A program made the translations under genes and the position numbers. The notes beneath the pieces were generated by a model. It was not told where the DNA came from. It saw only the letters and a list, made by a program, of their open reading frames with translations, and searched no databases. 52,898 nt of DNA from Chthoniobacterales bacterium (GTDB taxonomy: Bacteria; Verrucomicrobiota; Verrucomicrobiia; Chthoniobacterales; JACTMZ01), in contig JAJTYZ010000049.1 in assembly GCA_021463515.1 (NCBI GenBank), forward strand, positions 1 through 52,898, given 5' to 3'. Within the stretch, counting starts at the first letter, position 1. Each line of letters starts with the position of its first letter. Shown in pieces: positions 40,912-50,260 of the stretch.

Positions 40912-41373
40912 TTAGGCGAGACCTTGCGATTGCGCGAGGCGTTGAAGCTCGTCTTGGAAAGCCATGACGTCTTCCTGACTCGGGCGATAGGACGGCTTTG
41001 TGGGATGGAGTCCCAGTCGGCCCGTGCGATCCAGCATCCAATCGGCAGTTTCACCATCGGAAAATGTCACCTTTCCGCTGATCAACGCCTGCGGTTTGGT
41101 GATTTGGTCCATTGTCACGTGAACGGAACCCGGGGCCACGCCACGGCGCTCGCTTTCACCTTGTTGTTTTGCAGATTCCAGACGCTCCACGGCTTCACTT
41201 TGGCGCGGCGCATCCTTTATTTGCAGCTGCAAATCATCTACGAGAAAGCGCACATCCATGTAGGTCAGCTTGAGATTAAAATGTTCCTGAAGGTTTTTTT
41301 GCACATCGGATAAAGAAGAACCTCCCTCAATCCACGATGCGACGGTTGCCTTTTGTTCGTCGGTTAGCGTCAT
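40912..41373 (-). CDS. Hypothetical protein
   Basis: This 153-residue soluble protein is not recognised. It starts with a helical segment (TLTDEQKATVASWIEGG) that looks like a small helix-turn-helix, continues with a charged helix (QSEAVERLESAKQQGESERR, about 70-90) and ends with a beta region (ALISGKVTFSDGETADWML) and a C-terminal helix. A longer frame to 41439 starts in the promoter of the divergent lipoprotein gene. It is convergent with pdhC across 12 bases. Confidence 0.7.
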   Translation of the reverse strand: MTLTDEQKATVASWIEGGSSLSDVQKNLQEHFNLKLTYMDVRFLVDDLQLQIKDAPRQSEAVERLESAKQQGESERRGVAPGSVHVTMDQITKPQALISGKVTFSDGETADWMLDRTGRLGLHPTKPSYRPSQEDVMAFQDELQRLAQSQGLA

Positions 41374-41433
41374 GGCCGTAAGCCTACCTTGTTTTACTCC
41401 CGCTGCAAAGCCGCATGGCTGGTGTTCTCGGAC

Positions 41434-41461
41434 TTGCAAATATGCTTCTACTGCTTATGTA
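41434..41461 (+). promoter_or_regulatory. Possible promoter of the lipoprotein gene
   Basis: TTGCAA (41434-41439) and TATGTA (41456-41461) are 16 bases apart and seven bases upstream of the ATG at 41468, close to sigma-70-like spacing. The short leader makes this tentative. Confidence 0.3.
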
Positions 41462-41467
41462 ACACTC

Positions 41468-41956
41468 ATGGAAAAAACTTTTCGTCTTCTCGTTATCACG
41501 GTTGTTGCGGGTTCCCTCATGACTTCGGGTTGTGAAAATATGACCGCCGGAGAAAACGCACTTATTGCGGCAGGCCTTGCGGGGGCCGCCACAGGCATCG
41601 CTCTGGGCACGACCGGAGTACCCGTGGGAACGACATTGCCGGTCGCCTTGGGCGCCGCTGCTGGAGCGGGTGCGCTGGGTTATGGTGTTTCAAAATGGCA
41701 GGTCAATCGCGACCAAAGGCGATATGCTGAACAGCGTGGACAAACCCTCGTTATGGATGCCCAACAACGCGGCGCACGGATTCCACGTTACATCCTCGTG
41801 GATACATTTGCCGAAAAACCCGCGACGGGGGGGCGTCCGGTTATGGTGTTTGACACCGCGACCGGACGCGTGGCAAGCAACCGACTTTATTACGTCAACG
41901 CCGCACCCAATCGTTATGGTTACCTCGAGGCACCTGCGGGAATGGCACCACGCTAA
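41468..41956 (+). CDS. Small lipoprotein with glycine-zipper-like region
   Basis: This 162-residue protein has a lipoprotein signal (LLVITVVAGSLMTSGC, Cys22) that Lgt (22273) could modify. Residues about 28-70 are rich in Ala/Gly (AAGLAGAATGIALGTT, then VALGAAAGAGALGYGV), like glycine-zipper segments. The C-terminal part (RIPRYILVDTFAEKP, then MVFDTATGRVAS) is a compact beta domain. The function is unknown. Its ATG at 41468 lies 95 bases from the divergent hypothetical gene. Confidence 0.8.
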   Translation: MEKTFRLLVITVVAGSLMTSGCENMTAGENALIAAGLAGAATGIALGTTGVPVGTTLPVALGAAAGAGALGYGVSKWQVNRDQRRYAEQRGQTLVMDAQQRGARIPRYILVDTFAEKPATGGRPVMVFDTATGRVASNRLYYVNAAPNRYGYLEAPAGMAPR

Positions 41957-41958
41957 AA

Positions 41959-42876
41959 TCAAGAGGTCCGCGCACGCGGATGAAATTGACGATGCGCTTT
42001 ATGCAAATGGCGTGAGTCCACATGCGTGTAGATTTGCGTCGTAGAAATATCGGCATGTCCCAGCATTTCTTGAATGATGCGCAAGTCCGCGCCACCTTCG
42101 AGAAGATGCGTGGCAAAAGAATGCCGCAGCATGTGAGGGTGAATCGCCTTTTCTAATCCCGCTCGCTTTCCAAGAGCATTCATTAGTTGCCAAATGCGCT
42201 GATTGGTTAATTTGCGTCCGCGAACAGATAAAAAAATTTCTCCGCCAGTTCGTTTGCCAACCAGTTCGGGACGCCCCAATTGCAGATAACGTTCCAACGC
42301 TTCACGCGCCTGAGTGCCTACGGGAATAAGGCGCTGTTTATTACCCTTGCCGACGACGCGAATGAAGCTTTTTTCGAGGTCAAGATTTTCGAGGCGTGCG
42401 CCGCAAAGCTCCGAAGCACGAAGACCGCTTGCGTAGAGAAGTTCGACAATGGCCCGATCACGTAATTCGAGAGGCGATTTTCCTGCTGCTGCCGACAGCA
42501 ACTTTTCCACTTCAGGCGCCGATAAAGTTTCTGGGAGATAGCGTTCAATTTTGGGGACACCGAGAAATTCCGTGGGGTCTTTCGTCAGTTGTCCTCGTTG
42601 CAATAAATGGCGAAAAAATATCCGCAGTGCCACCGCATGGAGTTTAATTGTCGCCGCAGCTATACCGGCTTTTTTGCGCCACCCCAGAAACTCACCGATG
42701 TGTTCGGGAGTCACATCACTCCACGTTGTTGCCCTTTTATTTTCTGTGGCCCATTGCGCAAACAATTCGAGCGAGGCGCGGGTGCTTAATTGATAATTAT
42801 CTGAGAGCCCGCGCTCGGTGGCGAGGTGCAGGATGAATGGATCAATAAGGGCGTTCAAGGTGTGGGAAGGTTCCAT
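41959..42876 (-). CDS. xerD: Tyrosine recombinase of the XerC/XerD type
   Basis: This 305-residue protein has a SAM-like N-terminal core-binding domain and a complete catalytic set: Arg153 (YASGLRASEL), Lys177 (VVGKGNKQR), His248 and Arg251 (HPHMLRHSF), His274 (LGHADI) and nucleophile Tyr283 (IYTHVD). Its length and motifs fit the chromosome-dimer recombinases acting at dif. The D paralogue is more likely than C from overall layout, but this is not certain. It is convergent with the lipoprotein gene. Upstream is a decayed transposase. Confidence 0.9.
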   Translation of the reverse strand: MEPSHTLNALIDPFILHLATERGLSDNYQLSTRASLELFAQWATENKRATTWSDVTPEHIGEFLGWRKKAGIAAATIKLHAVALRIFFRHLLQRGQLTKDPTEFLGVPKIERYLPETLSAPEVEKLLSAAAGKSPLELRDRAIVELLYASGLRASELCGARLENLDLEKSFIRVVGKGNKQRLIPVGTQAREALERYLQLGRPELVGKRTGGEIFLSVRGRKLTNQRIWQLMNALGKRAGLEKAIHPHMLRHSFATHLLEGGADLRIIQEMLGHADISTTQIYTHVDSRHLHKAHRQFHPRARTS

Positions 42877-42890
42877 GGCGTTGATGAGTT

Positions 42891-43625
42891 TTGGATTTTT
42901 CTAAACGGGGCCCGTTTCCGTGTTCCCAGCATGGGCATGAGCAAGTCAGATTGGCAAAAAAAACGAGAAATAAATGGCTGGAAGTCGTGGCAGCAATCGT
43001 GCTGAAAGACAAGACGGGTTCCGTAAGGAACACCACACGAAAGGGGTTTGTAACAAAGAGGACGACCGTAGGAATACGAATAGGTAGGGTGGCACGTCAA
43101 CTGGTAGCCAACTGCATTGACTAGGCCAAGCACCGTAATCGCAAGGTGGCAGCCAAGATGCACCTGCGGCTCGACTTGCACAGCTTCCTGCCCTCATTTA
43201 CCGTGGTGGATACTGCGGCGCACCACGGCAACAGGAGAGTGCATGAAGTGTGCGCGGGCGTGGGCAAGGGCGAGATCGTCGTTTTCGACAAAGCTTATGT
43301 GGATTTTGATCATCTTTACTTGGCGCATCTCTCAGCCTGGGGCCATAGTTTTACCCGGCTTTTCACGGTAAGCCGTGCGGTGCTTTGGGAGCGAATTGAC
43401 CTGCTCGATCATTTGAAATCCTATGGGATGGCATCCGCTCTACTTCTGGATAATATAGCCAACCGCATCGAAAGGCTCGCAATCGCCACCAACGAAATTA
43501 ACAAACCCGACCTGAGTAAAATTAAGGTCTTGAAGCCGTTATGCCAAAGCTATGGGATGGCTGTAAAATTTAATCTTGATGCTTTGCTTATCAAGCACAC
43601 CGGAGATTTACGCTCAAGAGGATAA
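42891..43625 (+). pseudogene. Decayed IS4-family transposase with in-frame TAG and unrelated tail
   Basis: One frame runs from 42891 to 43625 with a TAG at 43122-43124. After the stop, AKHRNRKVAAKMHLRLDL, then SFLPSFTVVDTA, REVCAG-like HEVCAGVGKGEIVVFDKAYVDF resemble the central DDE region of IS4-type transposases, where a Trp normally fills the TAG position. The similarity ends near residue LSAWG (about 43348). The remaining 80 codons do not look like a transposase and are not recognised. No terminal repeats are visible. The 905-base gap between xerD and vapB holds nothing else. Confidence 0.6.
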
Positions 43626-43781
43626 AAATTTCATAGCGACTTCATTCCTCAATCCCTTTTTATGCTGTTTTTCTGTCAATATTCCGTGTAAACTCGGTGA
43701 TTACGAGGCTTCCCATCCATTTATAACACCTAACTTTATGGCACGCTTGCTGACAAAGCGAAAATGTGTAACATTGAGCAC

Positions 43782-44024
43782 ATGGTTCAAATTTCCATTC
43801 GCGACCTGCACATGAAAACTGGTGATTGGGTGCGCAAGGCGACTCAGATGGGTAATATCGTAGTGATGGATCGCCGCCGACCGGTTGTAAAACTTGTTCC
43901 ATTTACTGCGGAAGATGCAGGAAAGTCTTTTGCCGAACGGCCTTTGGTGAAGGGATTCTCGGCACTCCCAAGATCGCGTCATGATTCTACTCGCTACCTC
44001 TCGGAGGATCGGGAACGAACATGA
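43782..44024 (+). CDS. vapB: Phd/VapB-type antitoxin
   Basis: This is an 80-residue protein. The segment VQISIRDLHMKTGDWVRKATQ, then GNIVVMDRRRPVVKLVPF is the Phd/YefM-like DNA-binding domain, and the C-terminal tail would contact the toxin. The start at 43782 is favoured over 43764 since the family begins with this segment. It overlaps the toxin gene by ATGA. It lies directly after a transposase remnant, consistent with acquired DNA. Confidence 0.85.
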   Translation: MVQISIRDLHMKTGDWVRKATQMGNIVVMDRRRPVVKLVPFTAEDAGKSFAERPLVKGFSALPRSRHDSTRYLSEDRERT

Positions 44025-44455
44025 TTTATTTCGATACGGCTTATCTTGCGAAGTGCTACCTCAATGAGCATGGCAGCGATGCTGTACGAAAACTTGCTGC
44101 GGAATCAGGGCGCATTGCTTGCTGTGCCTTTGGACAGCTTGAACTCGCGGCCACCATTCATCGGAATCTGCGCGAGGGAAAGATCACCCGGCATCAATGT
44201 CGGATTATTTTCGCCCAGATTGATCTCGATGAATCCAATCACATCTGTACTTGGCTTCCCGTCAGCTCCGACCTGCTTGTGACATCCGCCGCGAAATTTC
44301 GTGCCCTGAAACCGACGACTTATTTGCGTTCTGCAGATGCACTGCATCTCACCTGTGCGACCGAGCATGGGTTCAAGGAAATTTTCAGTAATGATCGTCA
44401 TCTCTTGGCCGCAGCTTCCGCCTTCAAAATTAACGGACGTAACGCAATTTCCTAA
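44021..44455 (+). CDS. vapC: VapC-family PIN-domain ribonuclease toxin
   Basis: This 144-residue protein has PIN-domain acidic residues at D5 (IYFDTAYL), E41 (QLELAATI), D107 (RSADALHL) and D125 (FSNDRHLL). It is distinct in sequence from the vapC at 2418, so the window has two independent VapBC pairs. It overlaps its antitoxin gene by four bases. A repeat copy follows at 44485. Confidence 0.91.
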   Translation: MIYFDTAYLAKCYLNEHGSDAVRKLAAESGRIACCAFGQLELAATIHRNLREGKITRHQCRIIFAQIDLDESNHICTWLPVSSDLLVTSAAKFRALKPTTYLRSADALHLTCATEHGFKEIFSNDRHLLAAASAFKINGRNAIS

Positions 44456-44484
44456 ACCTGATTCACGATGCCCAAAGGCTAAGA

Positions 44485-44509
44485 GGGTCAGACCTACTTA
44501 TTATGAAAT
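44485..44509 (+). repeat. Interspersed 25-bp repeat, copy 2
   Basis: GGGTCAGAC followed by CTACTTATTATGAAAT. It matches the copy at 27961 in 23 of 25 bases (both differences are G to A) and has the same orientation. It lies between vapC and the convergent DUF309 gene. Confidence 0.7.
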
Positions 44510-44527
44510 CCCCTCTTTTCATGAATC

Positions 44528-45006
44528 TCAAAGCGGCATATTGAGCTGAGGAGCGGTGGTGGGGCACCAGGGATTGAGAGTAAAGTTTGATTGCTCCAAT
44601 GCTTCTACCATGGTTGTTGCTAGGTTTCGGGGAACGGCCACATCCATTCCTTCGTAAACGGACGGGAAATTTCCAAGCATCATGGCACAGCGCTGAAAAA
44701 GTCTGGCCGCAGGGCGTAAGCGTCGCCCGTGAACGTGGTGCGTTGGTTCGTTGTGTTGCTGCTTCAAATGTACAAAGCCGCCGGCCAATTGGATGAGTGC
44801 TTTGTAAAAGGTGTACTTTTCCCCGATGGATTTGAGCCAGATGTGTTCAAGCACATCGTGGGCGCCGTAGTAATCTTGGGTGTTAAATAAGCGGAAGTAT
44901 TCGAGATAGCACGGATGATAGGGTGTTTGGATGCCCGCCCATCGTTCGGCAATTTGAGCGGCGATGATGTCGTGTTTTCCCATGCGAAAAACGGTGGCGG
45001 ATCCCA

Positions 45007-45007
<1 letters not shown>
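44528..45007 (-). CDS. DUF309-family protein
   Basis: This 159-residue protein has the DUF309 core: YFRLFNTQDYYGAHDVLEHIWL, then KYTFYKALIQLAGGFVHLKQ. It is a small helical domain of unknown biochemical function. The ATG at 45007 shares its base with the stop of the ABC ATPase gene (TAATG), so it is translationally coupled to the transporter operon. That association is the only clue to role. Confidence 0.85.
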
Positions 45008-45845
<838 letters not shown>

Positions 45846-45849
<4 letters not shown>

Positions 45850-46745
45850 TGGCGTGCGGATCGAGTTTCTACGGCTTGGCGCAGTGCGTCACCCGCTAAA
45901 TAAAATGAAAGAGCGGCGATGAGGATGGCAAGCCCGGGGAAAAGAATCAGCCACCACGCATCAAGAATGTAGGTTTTTCCATCGGCAATGATATTGCCCC
46001 ACGTGGCTTGAGGAGGCTGAACGCCAAAGCCTAGGAAACTAAGTCCGGCTTCCGCAAGAATCGCATCCGGAACGCCAAGCACGGCGGTGACAAGAATGGG
46101 GGCGGCGGCGTTGGGGAGAATATGACGGAAAATGATGCGTGGTGCCTGTTGGCCTAGAGCACGGGTTGCTTGCACATAGGAAGTTTCACGCAATGTGAGA
46201 AACTCTGCCCGCACGAGCCGCGCGGTTCCCGTCCAGCTCACTAATCCAATGACAACAACGATATTGATGATGCTCGGGCCGAGGAGGGCAACCGCTGTGA
46301 GAATGAGAAAAAATGTGGGGAAGCACATGATGGCATCCACAATGCGCATGATGATGTTGTCCACCCATTTTCCGAAGTATCCGGCCACCGCGCCCACGGT
46401 CACACCGATGAAAAGGGAAACAAACACAGCGATGAATCCGACGGTAAGTGAGATATGCGCCCCATTAAGCAGACGACTTAACACATCGCGTCCTAGGTTG
46501 TCAGTGCCCAGCCAATTGACGGCATTAGGGGCGAGGAGTTTCCTTTCGAGATTGGTGGCGTCGGGATCGGCGGGGAAGGGGATGCCGAGATGATTGAGGG
46601 TGAAGAAAACGACGCCGATCAAGGCAAGTAGGAGAACGACGCCCAAGGCAACCATGCCGATTTTATTATCTCGAAAACGACGCCATGCACGTCCGGCGGG
46701 ACTGGCCGGCACAAGAGCGAGGGGTTCTGGCGTGTTGATAATCAT
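45846..46745 (-). CDS. ABC transporter permease, DppC/OppC type
   Basis: This 299-residue inner-membrane protein has an N-terminal hydrophobic segment (MVALGVVLLLALIGVVFF) and five further ones. The OppC motif is NWLGTDNLGRDVLSRLLNGA and the EAA-type loop LRETSYVQATRALGQ is visible near residue 200. It forms the translocation channel with the B-type permease. It overlaps both adjacent genes of the operon by four bases. Confidence 0.92.
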
Positions 46746-47704
46746 TCGAGTCTCACCCTTGGGTCCACCACGGCGTAGAGCAAATCGGCGAGTAGATTTC
46801 CTCCCAACACGAGGGCAGCTGTAACGAAATTGAGTGCCACGAGTGTGGGATAGTCGCGTTCCAAGACGGCTTCGTAGCCGAGGCGCCCCATACCCGGATA
46901 AGCAAAGATGCTTTCGATAATCACCGAGCCGCTGATGAGTGTGGGCAGCAACATACCCACGCCAGTGAGCAGGGGGCGGATGGAATTGCGGAGGGCATGA
47001 CGATAAAACACGGCATTTTCGTCTAATCCTTTTGCTCGCGCTGTGCGGATGTAATCTTCGCGTAGGGTGTCAATCATGCTGGCGCGAATAAAGCGTGACT
47101 GAACGGCAATACCGCCAATAGCGAGAATGGACGCGGGCAGCATAATGTGCCACCAACCATCGAGAAAAACTTCCAATCCATTGGTAAAATCCACACCGAT
47201 TGTGTGGGTTCCCAGAATTGGTACAGCCGCCCAATTTACTAAGACAATGGCCATGAGATACGAAATCCAAAATCCGGGAAGCGCAATAAAAGTGAAGGCC
47301 AAAACGCTCGTGACCACATCGGGAAGTCGTCCTGCATGACGCGCTCCATAAACGCCGAGCATGAGGCCGAAGCTGAGCGATAGCGCGAGTGCGCCGAGAT
47401 TGAGAACCAGCGTGGCCGGCAAGCGTTCTCCGATTTTTTCTAACACCGGTCGCTCGTCTTTAATGCTGCGCAGACGTCCGCTAAAGAGGTCGCGCATAAT
47501 GAGGGTGTATTGTTCGGTGAGTGGGCGATCGAGATGGAATTTTTCGCGAAACACGCGTTTCACTTCGGGCGAAACTTTGGGGTTAAGCTCACCCCACGGA
47601 TACGGACTGCCGGGTGTGAGGGTGATGATAAAAAATGAAATGACGCTGATGATAAACAGCAGCAGGACGGAGATGAGGAGGCGGCGAATGATAAAGGATG
47701 TCAT
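46742..47704 (-). CDS. ABC transporter permease, DppB/OppB type
   Basis: This 320-residue protein has an N-terminal membrane segment (LISVLLLFIISVISFFIITLTPG) and the OppB family pattern LDRPLTEQY, then TLREDYIRTARAKGL (EAA loop) and ERDYPTLVALNFVTAALV. The start at 47704 gives a four-base overlap with the binding-protein gene; the longer frame to 47764 would add residues from inside that gene. It is the first permease of the operon. Confidence 0.92.
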   Translation of the reverse strand: MTSFIIRRLLISVLLLFIISVISFFIITLTPGSPYPWGELNPKVSPEVKRVFREKFHLDRPLTEQYTLIMRDLFSGRLRSIKDERPVLEKIGERLPATLVLNLGALALSLSFGLMLGVYGARHAGRLPDVVTSVLAFTFIALPGFWISYLMAIVLVNWAAVPILGTHTIGVDFTNGLEVFLDGWWHIMLPASILAIGGIAVQSRFIRASMIDTLREDYIRTARAKGLDENAVFYRHALRNSIRPLLTGVGMLLPTLISGSVIIESIFAYPGMGRLGYEAVLERDYPTLVALNFVTAALVLGGNLLADLLYAVVDPRVRLE

Positions 47705-49779
47705 GGCTGTGCCGCTCCTTTCGCGTATTCCGGGCGATAAAACCATTCGAGATAATAGCTCCAACCCGCTTTGGTCATGGTGACAGGTTCATCAATCCAT
47801 TGGCCATCCGGCCCCGGGCGGCGTACGCGGAAGGCATCCTTCCACATGACGGAAGTTCCTTCGGGAACAAAAAGGAAAAGGTAGGGTTGGTCATCGTAGA
47901 TGCGTTGTTGCAGCTCGCCGCAAAGGGAAATGATTTTTTTACGGTCGAACTCCTCGCGCACCGCCTCCAACAACCGATCAACCTTCGCGTTTTTATAGCC
48001 CACGGTGTTAAGTTGTTCCGGCCCCGTTTGCGACGAGTGCCAAATTTGAAATTGATCGAAGCCCTGTCCCAAAGCCCATCCGAGTACCATCGCATCAAAC
48101 TCTCCCTTGGTGATGAAATTTTTCAAAAACACAGCCCACTCATACATTTCAACTTTCACCTCAATCCCCACAGCTTTGAGGTCCGCTTGTACGAGCGTGG
48201 CAATATCACTTCGCACGGCATTGCCATTGTTGGTGATGAGTGTGAAGGCAAAGCGCTCCCCGTTTTTCACGCGGATACCATCGGGCCCTAAGTTCCATCC
48301 TGCTTCGTCTAAAAGCTCCCGTGCTTTTTCCGGATTAAAGGGTAAGGGGCGAACGTGCGGATTAAAAAACCACATGTCGGGCGTAAAAATTCCGGTGCTT
48401 TGTGTTCCATAGCCGTAGAGAACATAGCGAATCATTTGCTCCACATTAACGGCGTGAGCTAAGGCCTGCCGCACGCGCAAGTCCTGAAACATCGGACGGC
48501 GCAAATTCCACCCAATATAATTGTAGGAATTGCTCGGCGAGGTGAACACCGAGAAACGCGGGTCCATTTTGAAGCTTCCGACAGCCCACGGGTCTGCTGT
48601 CCAAAAGTCCACCTGCCGTGTTTCAAACGCTAAGCGTAGAGTGAGCGGATCGGGCAGCACGCGAAAGACAATGCCATCAAGATGAGGGCGTCCTCGGAAG
48701 TAATCCTCATTGCGCACGACGCGCACAAATTGGTTTGTTTTCCATTCTGAAAATTTGAATGGCCCGGTACCGACAGGGGCGCGATTGAATGTGAGTGGCC
48801 ATTGATCCGGCGGCGTGTGGGCCAGCAAATGCGCGGGAAGAATGCTCATCATCCAGCTTTCCAGTGCCGGGGAAAACGGGCGCCGATAAACCACGCGTAC
48901 GGTGTGATCGTCGGGGGTTTCCACGGATAGCACCAACTCGTAATCCGATTTGCGCGGTGAGGCGACACGATCATCCATGATGGCATCGTAGGTGAACTTC
49001 ACATCACGGGCAGTGAAAGGTGTGCCATCATGCCATTGCACACCCTCGCGGAGATGAAATGTCACTTCGGGTTCTGCAAGAAAAGTTGGTGCGGCCACGG
49101 ATTCTACCACGAGACCTTCCGCGCCGAATTTTTCCGTGAGAAATTCCTGTAAGTGTTGTTGTACAACTTTCGAGTCCCCGAGGAATACGATTTCGCCGAG
49201 GTTGCCAATGGCCCATGTGCGAACAATGCGTGCTGAGGGAGTGAGAGATGAAAACTCGGAGAGAACATCTCCGAGTTCCTTCGGTGCAACAATGGAAAGC
49301 GTGGCGACAGGCTGTGGTTGTGCCGCACCAAAAAGTTTGGCGAGTGCCAACGAGTCAGCCGTTCCCGGCAAAGAAAGTTCCAATACTAACCGATTGTTCT
49401 CCACGCGGTATTGACGCAGGTGCAATTTTTCGCGATCGAGTAACGAGGTTTCCATATTCGCAGCTGCCTGCATGGCATTTTCTGGCGTTGCGAAAAAAAA
49501 CGTACTTCGCTGACTTAAAGTCCACCTTTCGGCGAGATCGCCTGCGACATGCAAATCGGCATCATATTTAAGCAAGCCATTAAAAATCACGCCAAGTACG
49601 GAACTTGAAGCGGAGTCTGCGGCTTGGATGGGATTGAGAGTTGCGGGTTCGGCGATGCTGCCGATGAACATCTCGTTTTTTTTATCGGCGGAAGCACGGA
49701 GCACCACCCACAGTGCCACCGCCGTCACGGCAGCCAGCACCAAGGGAATCCCAACAATCAAAGTTCGCACCCGAGGCAT
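47701..49779 (-). CDS. ABC transporter substrate-binding protein (family 5) with a large insertion
   Basis: This 692-residue protein is anchored by an N-terminal hydrophobic segment (LIVGIPLVLAAVTAVALWVVL) with no lipobox Cys. Family 5 signatures are EPATLNPIQA, GLLKYDADLHVAGDLAERW, FHLREGVQWHDGTPFTARDV and RAPVGTGPFKFSEW. In typical members DLAERW is followed within a few residues by the FHLR strand. Here about 145 residues (91-236) intervene, containing QYRVENNRLVLELSLPG and a second globular segment. It binds peptides or similar ligands in the periplasm and passes them to the permeases. It is the first gene of the operon. Confidence 0.85.
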   Translation of the reverse strand: MPRVRTLIVGIPLVLAAVTAVALWVVLRASADKKNEMFIGSIAEPATLNPIQAADSASSSVLGVIFNGLLKYDADLHVAGDLAERWTLSQRSTFFFATPENAMQAAANMETSLLDREKLHLRQYRVENNRLVLELSLPGTADSLALAKLFGAAQPQPVATLSIVAPKELGDVLSEFSSLTPSARIVRTWAIGNLGEIVFLGDSKVVQQHLQEFLTEKFGAEGLVVESVAAPTFLAEPEVTFHLREGVQWHDGTPFTARDVKFTYDAIMDDRVASPRKSDYELVLSVETPDDHTVRVVYRRPFSPALESWMMSILPAHLLAHTPPDQWPLTFNRAPVGTGPFKFSEWKTNQFVRVVRNEDYFRGRPHLDGIVFRVLPDPLTLRLAFETRQVDFWTADPWAVGSFKMDPRFSVFTSPSNSYNYIGWNLRRPMFQDLRVRQALAHAVNVEQMIRYVLYGYGTQSTGIFTPDMWFFNPHVRPLPFNPEKARELLDEAGWNLGPDGIRVKNGERFAFTLITNNGNAVRSDIATLVQADLKAVGIEVKVEMYEWAVFLKNFITKGEFDAMVLGWALGQGFDQFQIWHSSQTGPEQLNTVGYKNAKVDRLLEAVREEFDRKKIISLCGELQQRIYDDQPYLFLFVPEGTSVMWKDAFRVRRPGPDGQWIDEPVTMTKAGWSYYLEWFYRPEYAKGAAQP

Positions 49780-49865
49780 TCAACGCATTGTCCCCGCCAT
49801 TTGTTTCGGTGCGAGACAAAATATAAGACGCGCCACATAGGAGCTTATCTCGGCTCGATGCCCTT

Positions 49866-50093
49866 TTACTTGCTGTACATTCGAGATTGTCGTTCGGAAT
49901 TTCCTTTCAATTTTGCTTCGAGCGTCTTCATTTTTGCTCCCGAAAAGTCGTCAGGCCATCCCACCAGCACGAGCACGCCGGGCGGACTTAAATCTACGGG
50001 GATGGATGCTGCATAGAGGGAGGCGTGATGGACCTCGTAGGAGGTGGAGAAACCGTGGCGATACTCGGCAGTCAGGGCATGCCGCAGGGCTTT
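49866..50093 (-). pseudogene. Remnant of an unrecognised protein-coding gene
   Basis: On the reverse strand a 75-codon open frame without an ATG runs from 50093 to the TAA at 49866-49868. It reads with protein-like composition (ALRHALTAEYRHGFSTSYEV, then PPGVLVLVGWPDDF). In another frame immediately upstream, MQDLIATELKVRTPT ends in TAG, which suggests a frameshift in a once longer gene. The protein family is not recognised. The rest of the 480-base gap 49780-50260 is AT-rich with no gene. Confidence 0.4.
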
Positions 50094-50260
50094 TTACGCT
50101 ATGTAGGTGTTCTGACTTTTAGTTCCGTAGCGATTAAATCCTGCATAATATGCGTAAGACATTTTAATATAATATTATAAGTGTATATCCCTTAGTTAAT
50201 TGCGATGTAAGGCTTTGAACTCAACTTTTAGAAAGACGCCTTGGCACCGGCTCCGCTGGC

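Noticed and set aside
42880-43121. Independent small gene before the transposase remnant
   Set aside because: The frame is continuous with the transposase remnant apart from the TAG and has no recognisable features of its own.
49624-50016. 130-codon plus-strand frame over the start of the substrate-binding protein gene and the intergenic gap
   Set aside because: It overlaps the true N-terminus of the binding-protein gene antisense, and its composition is not protein-like.
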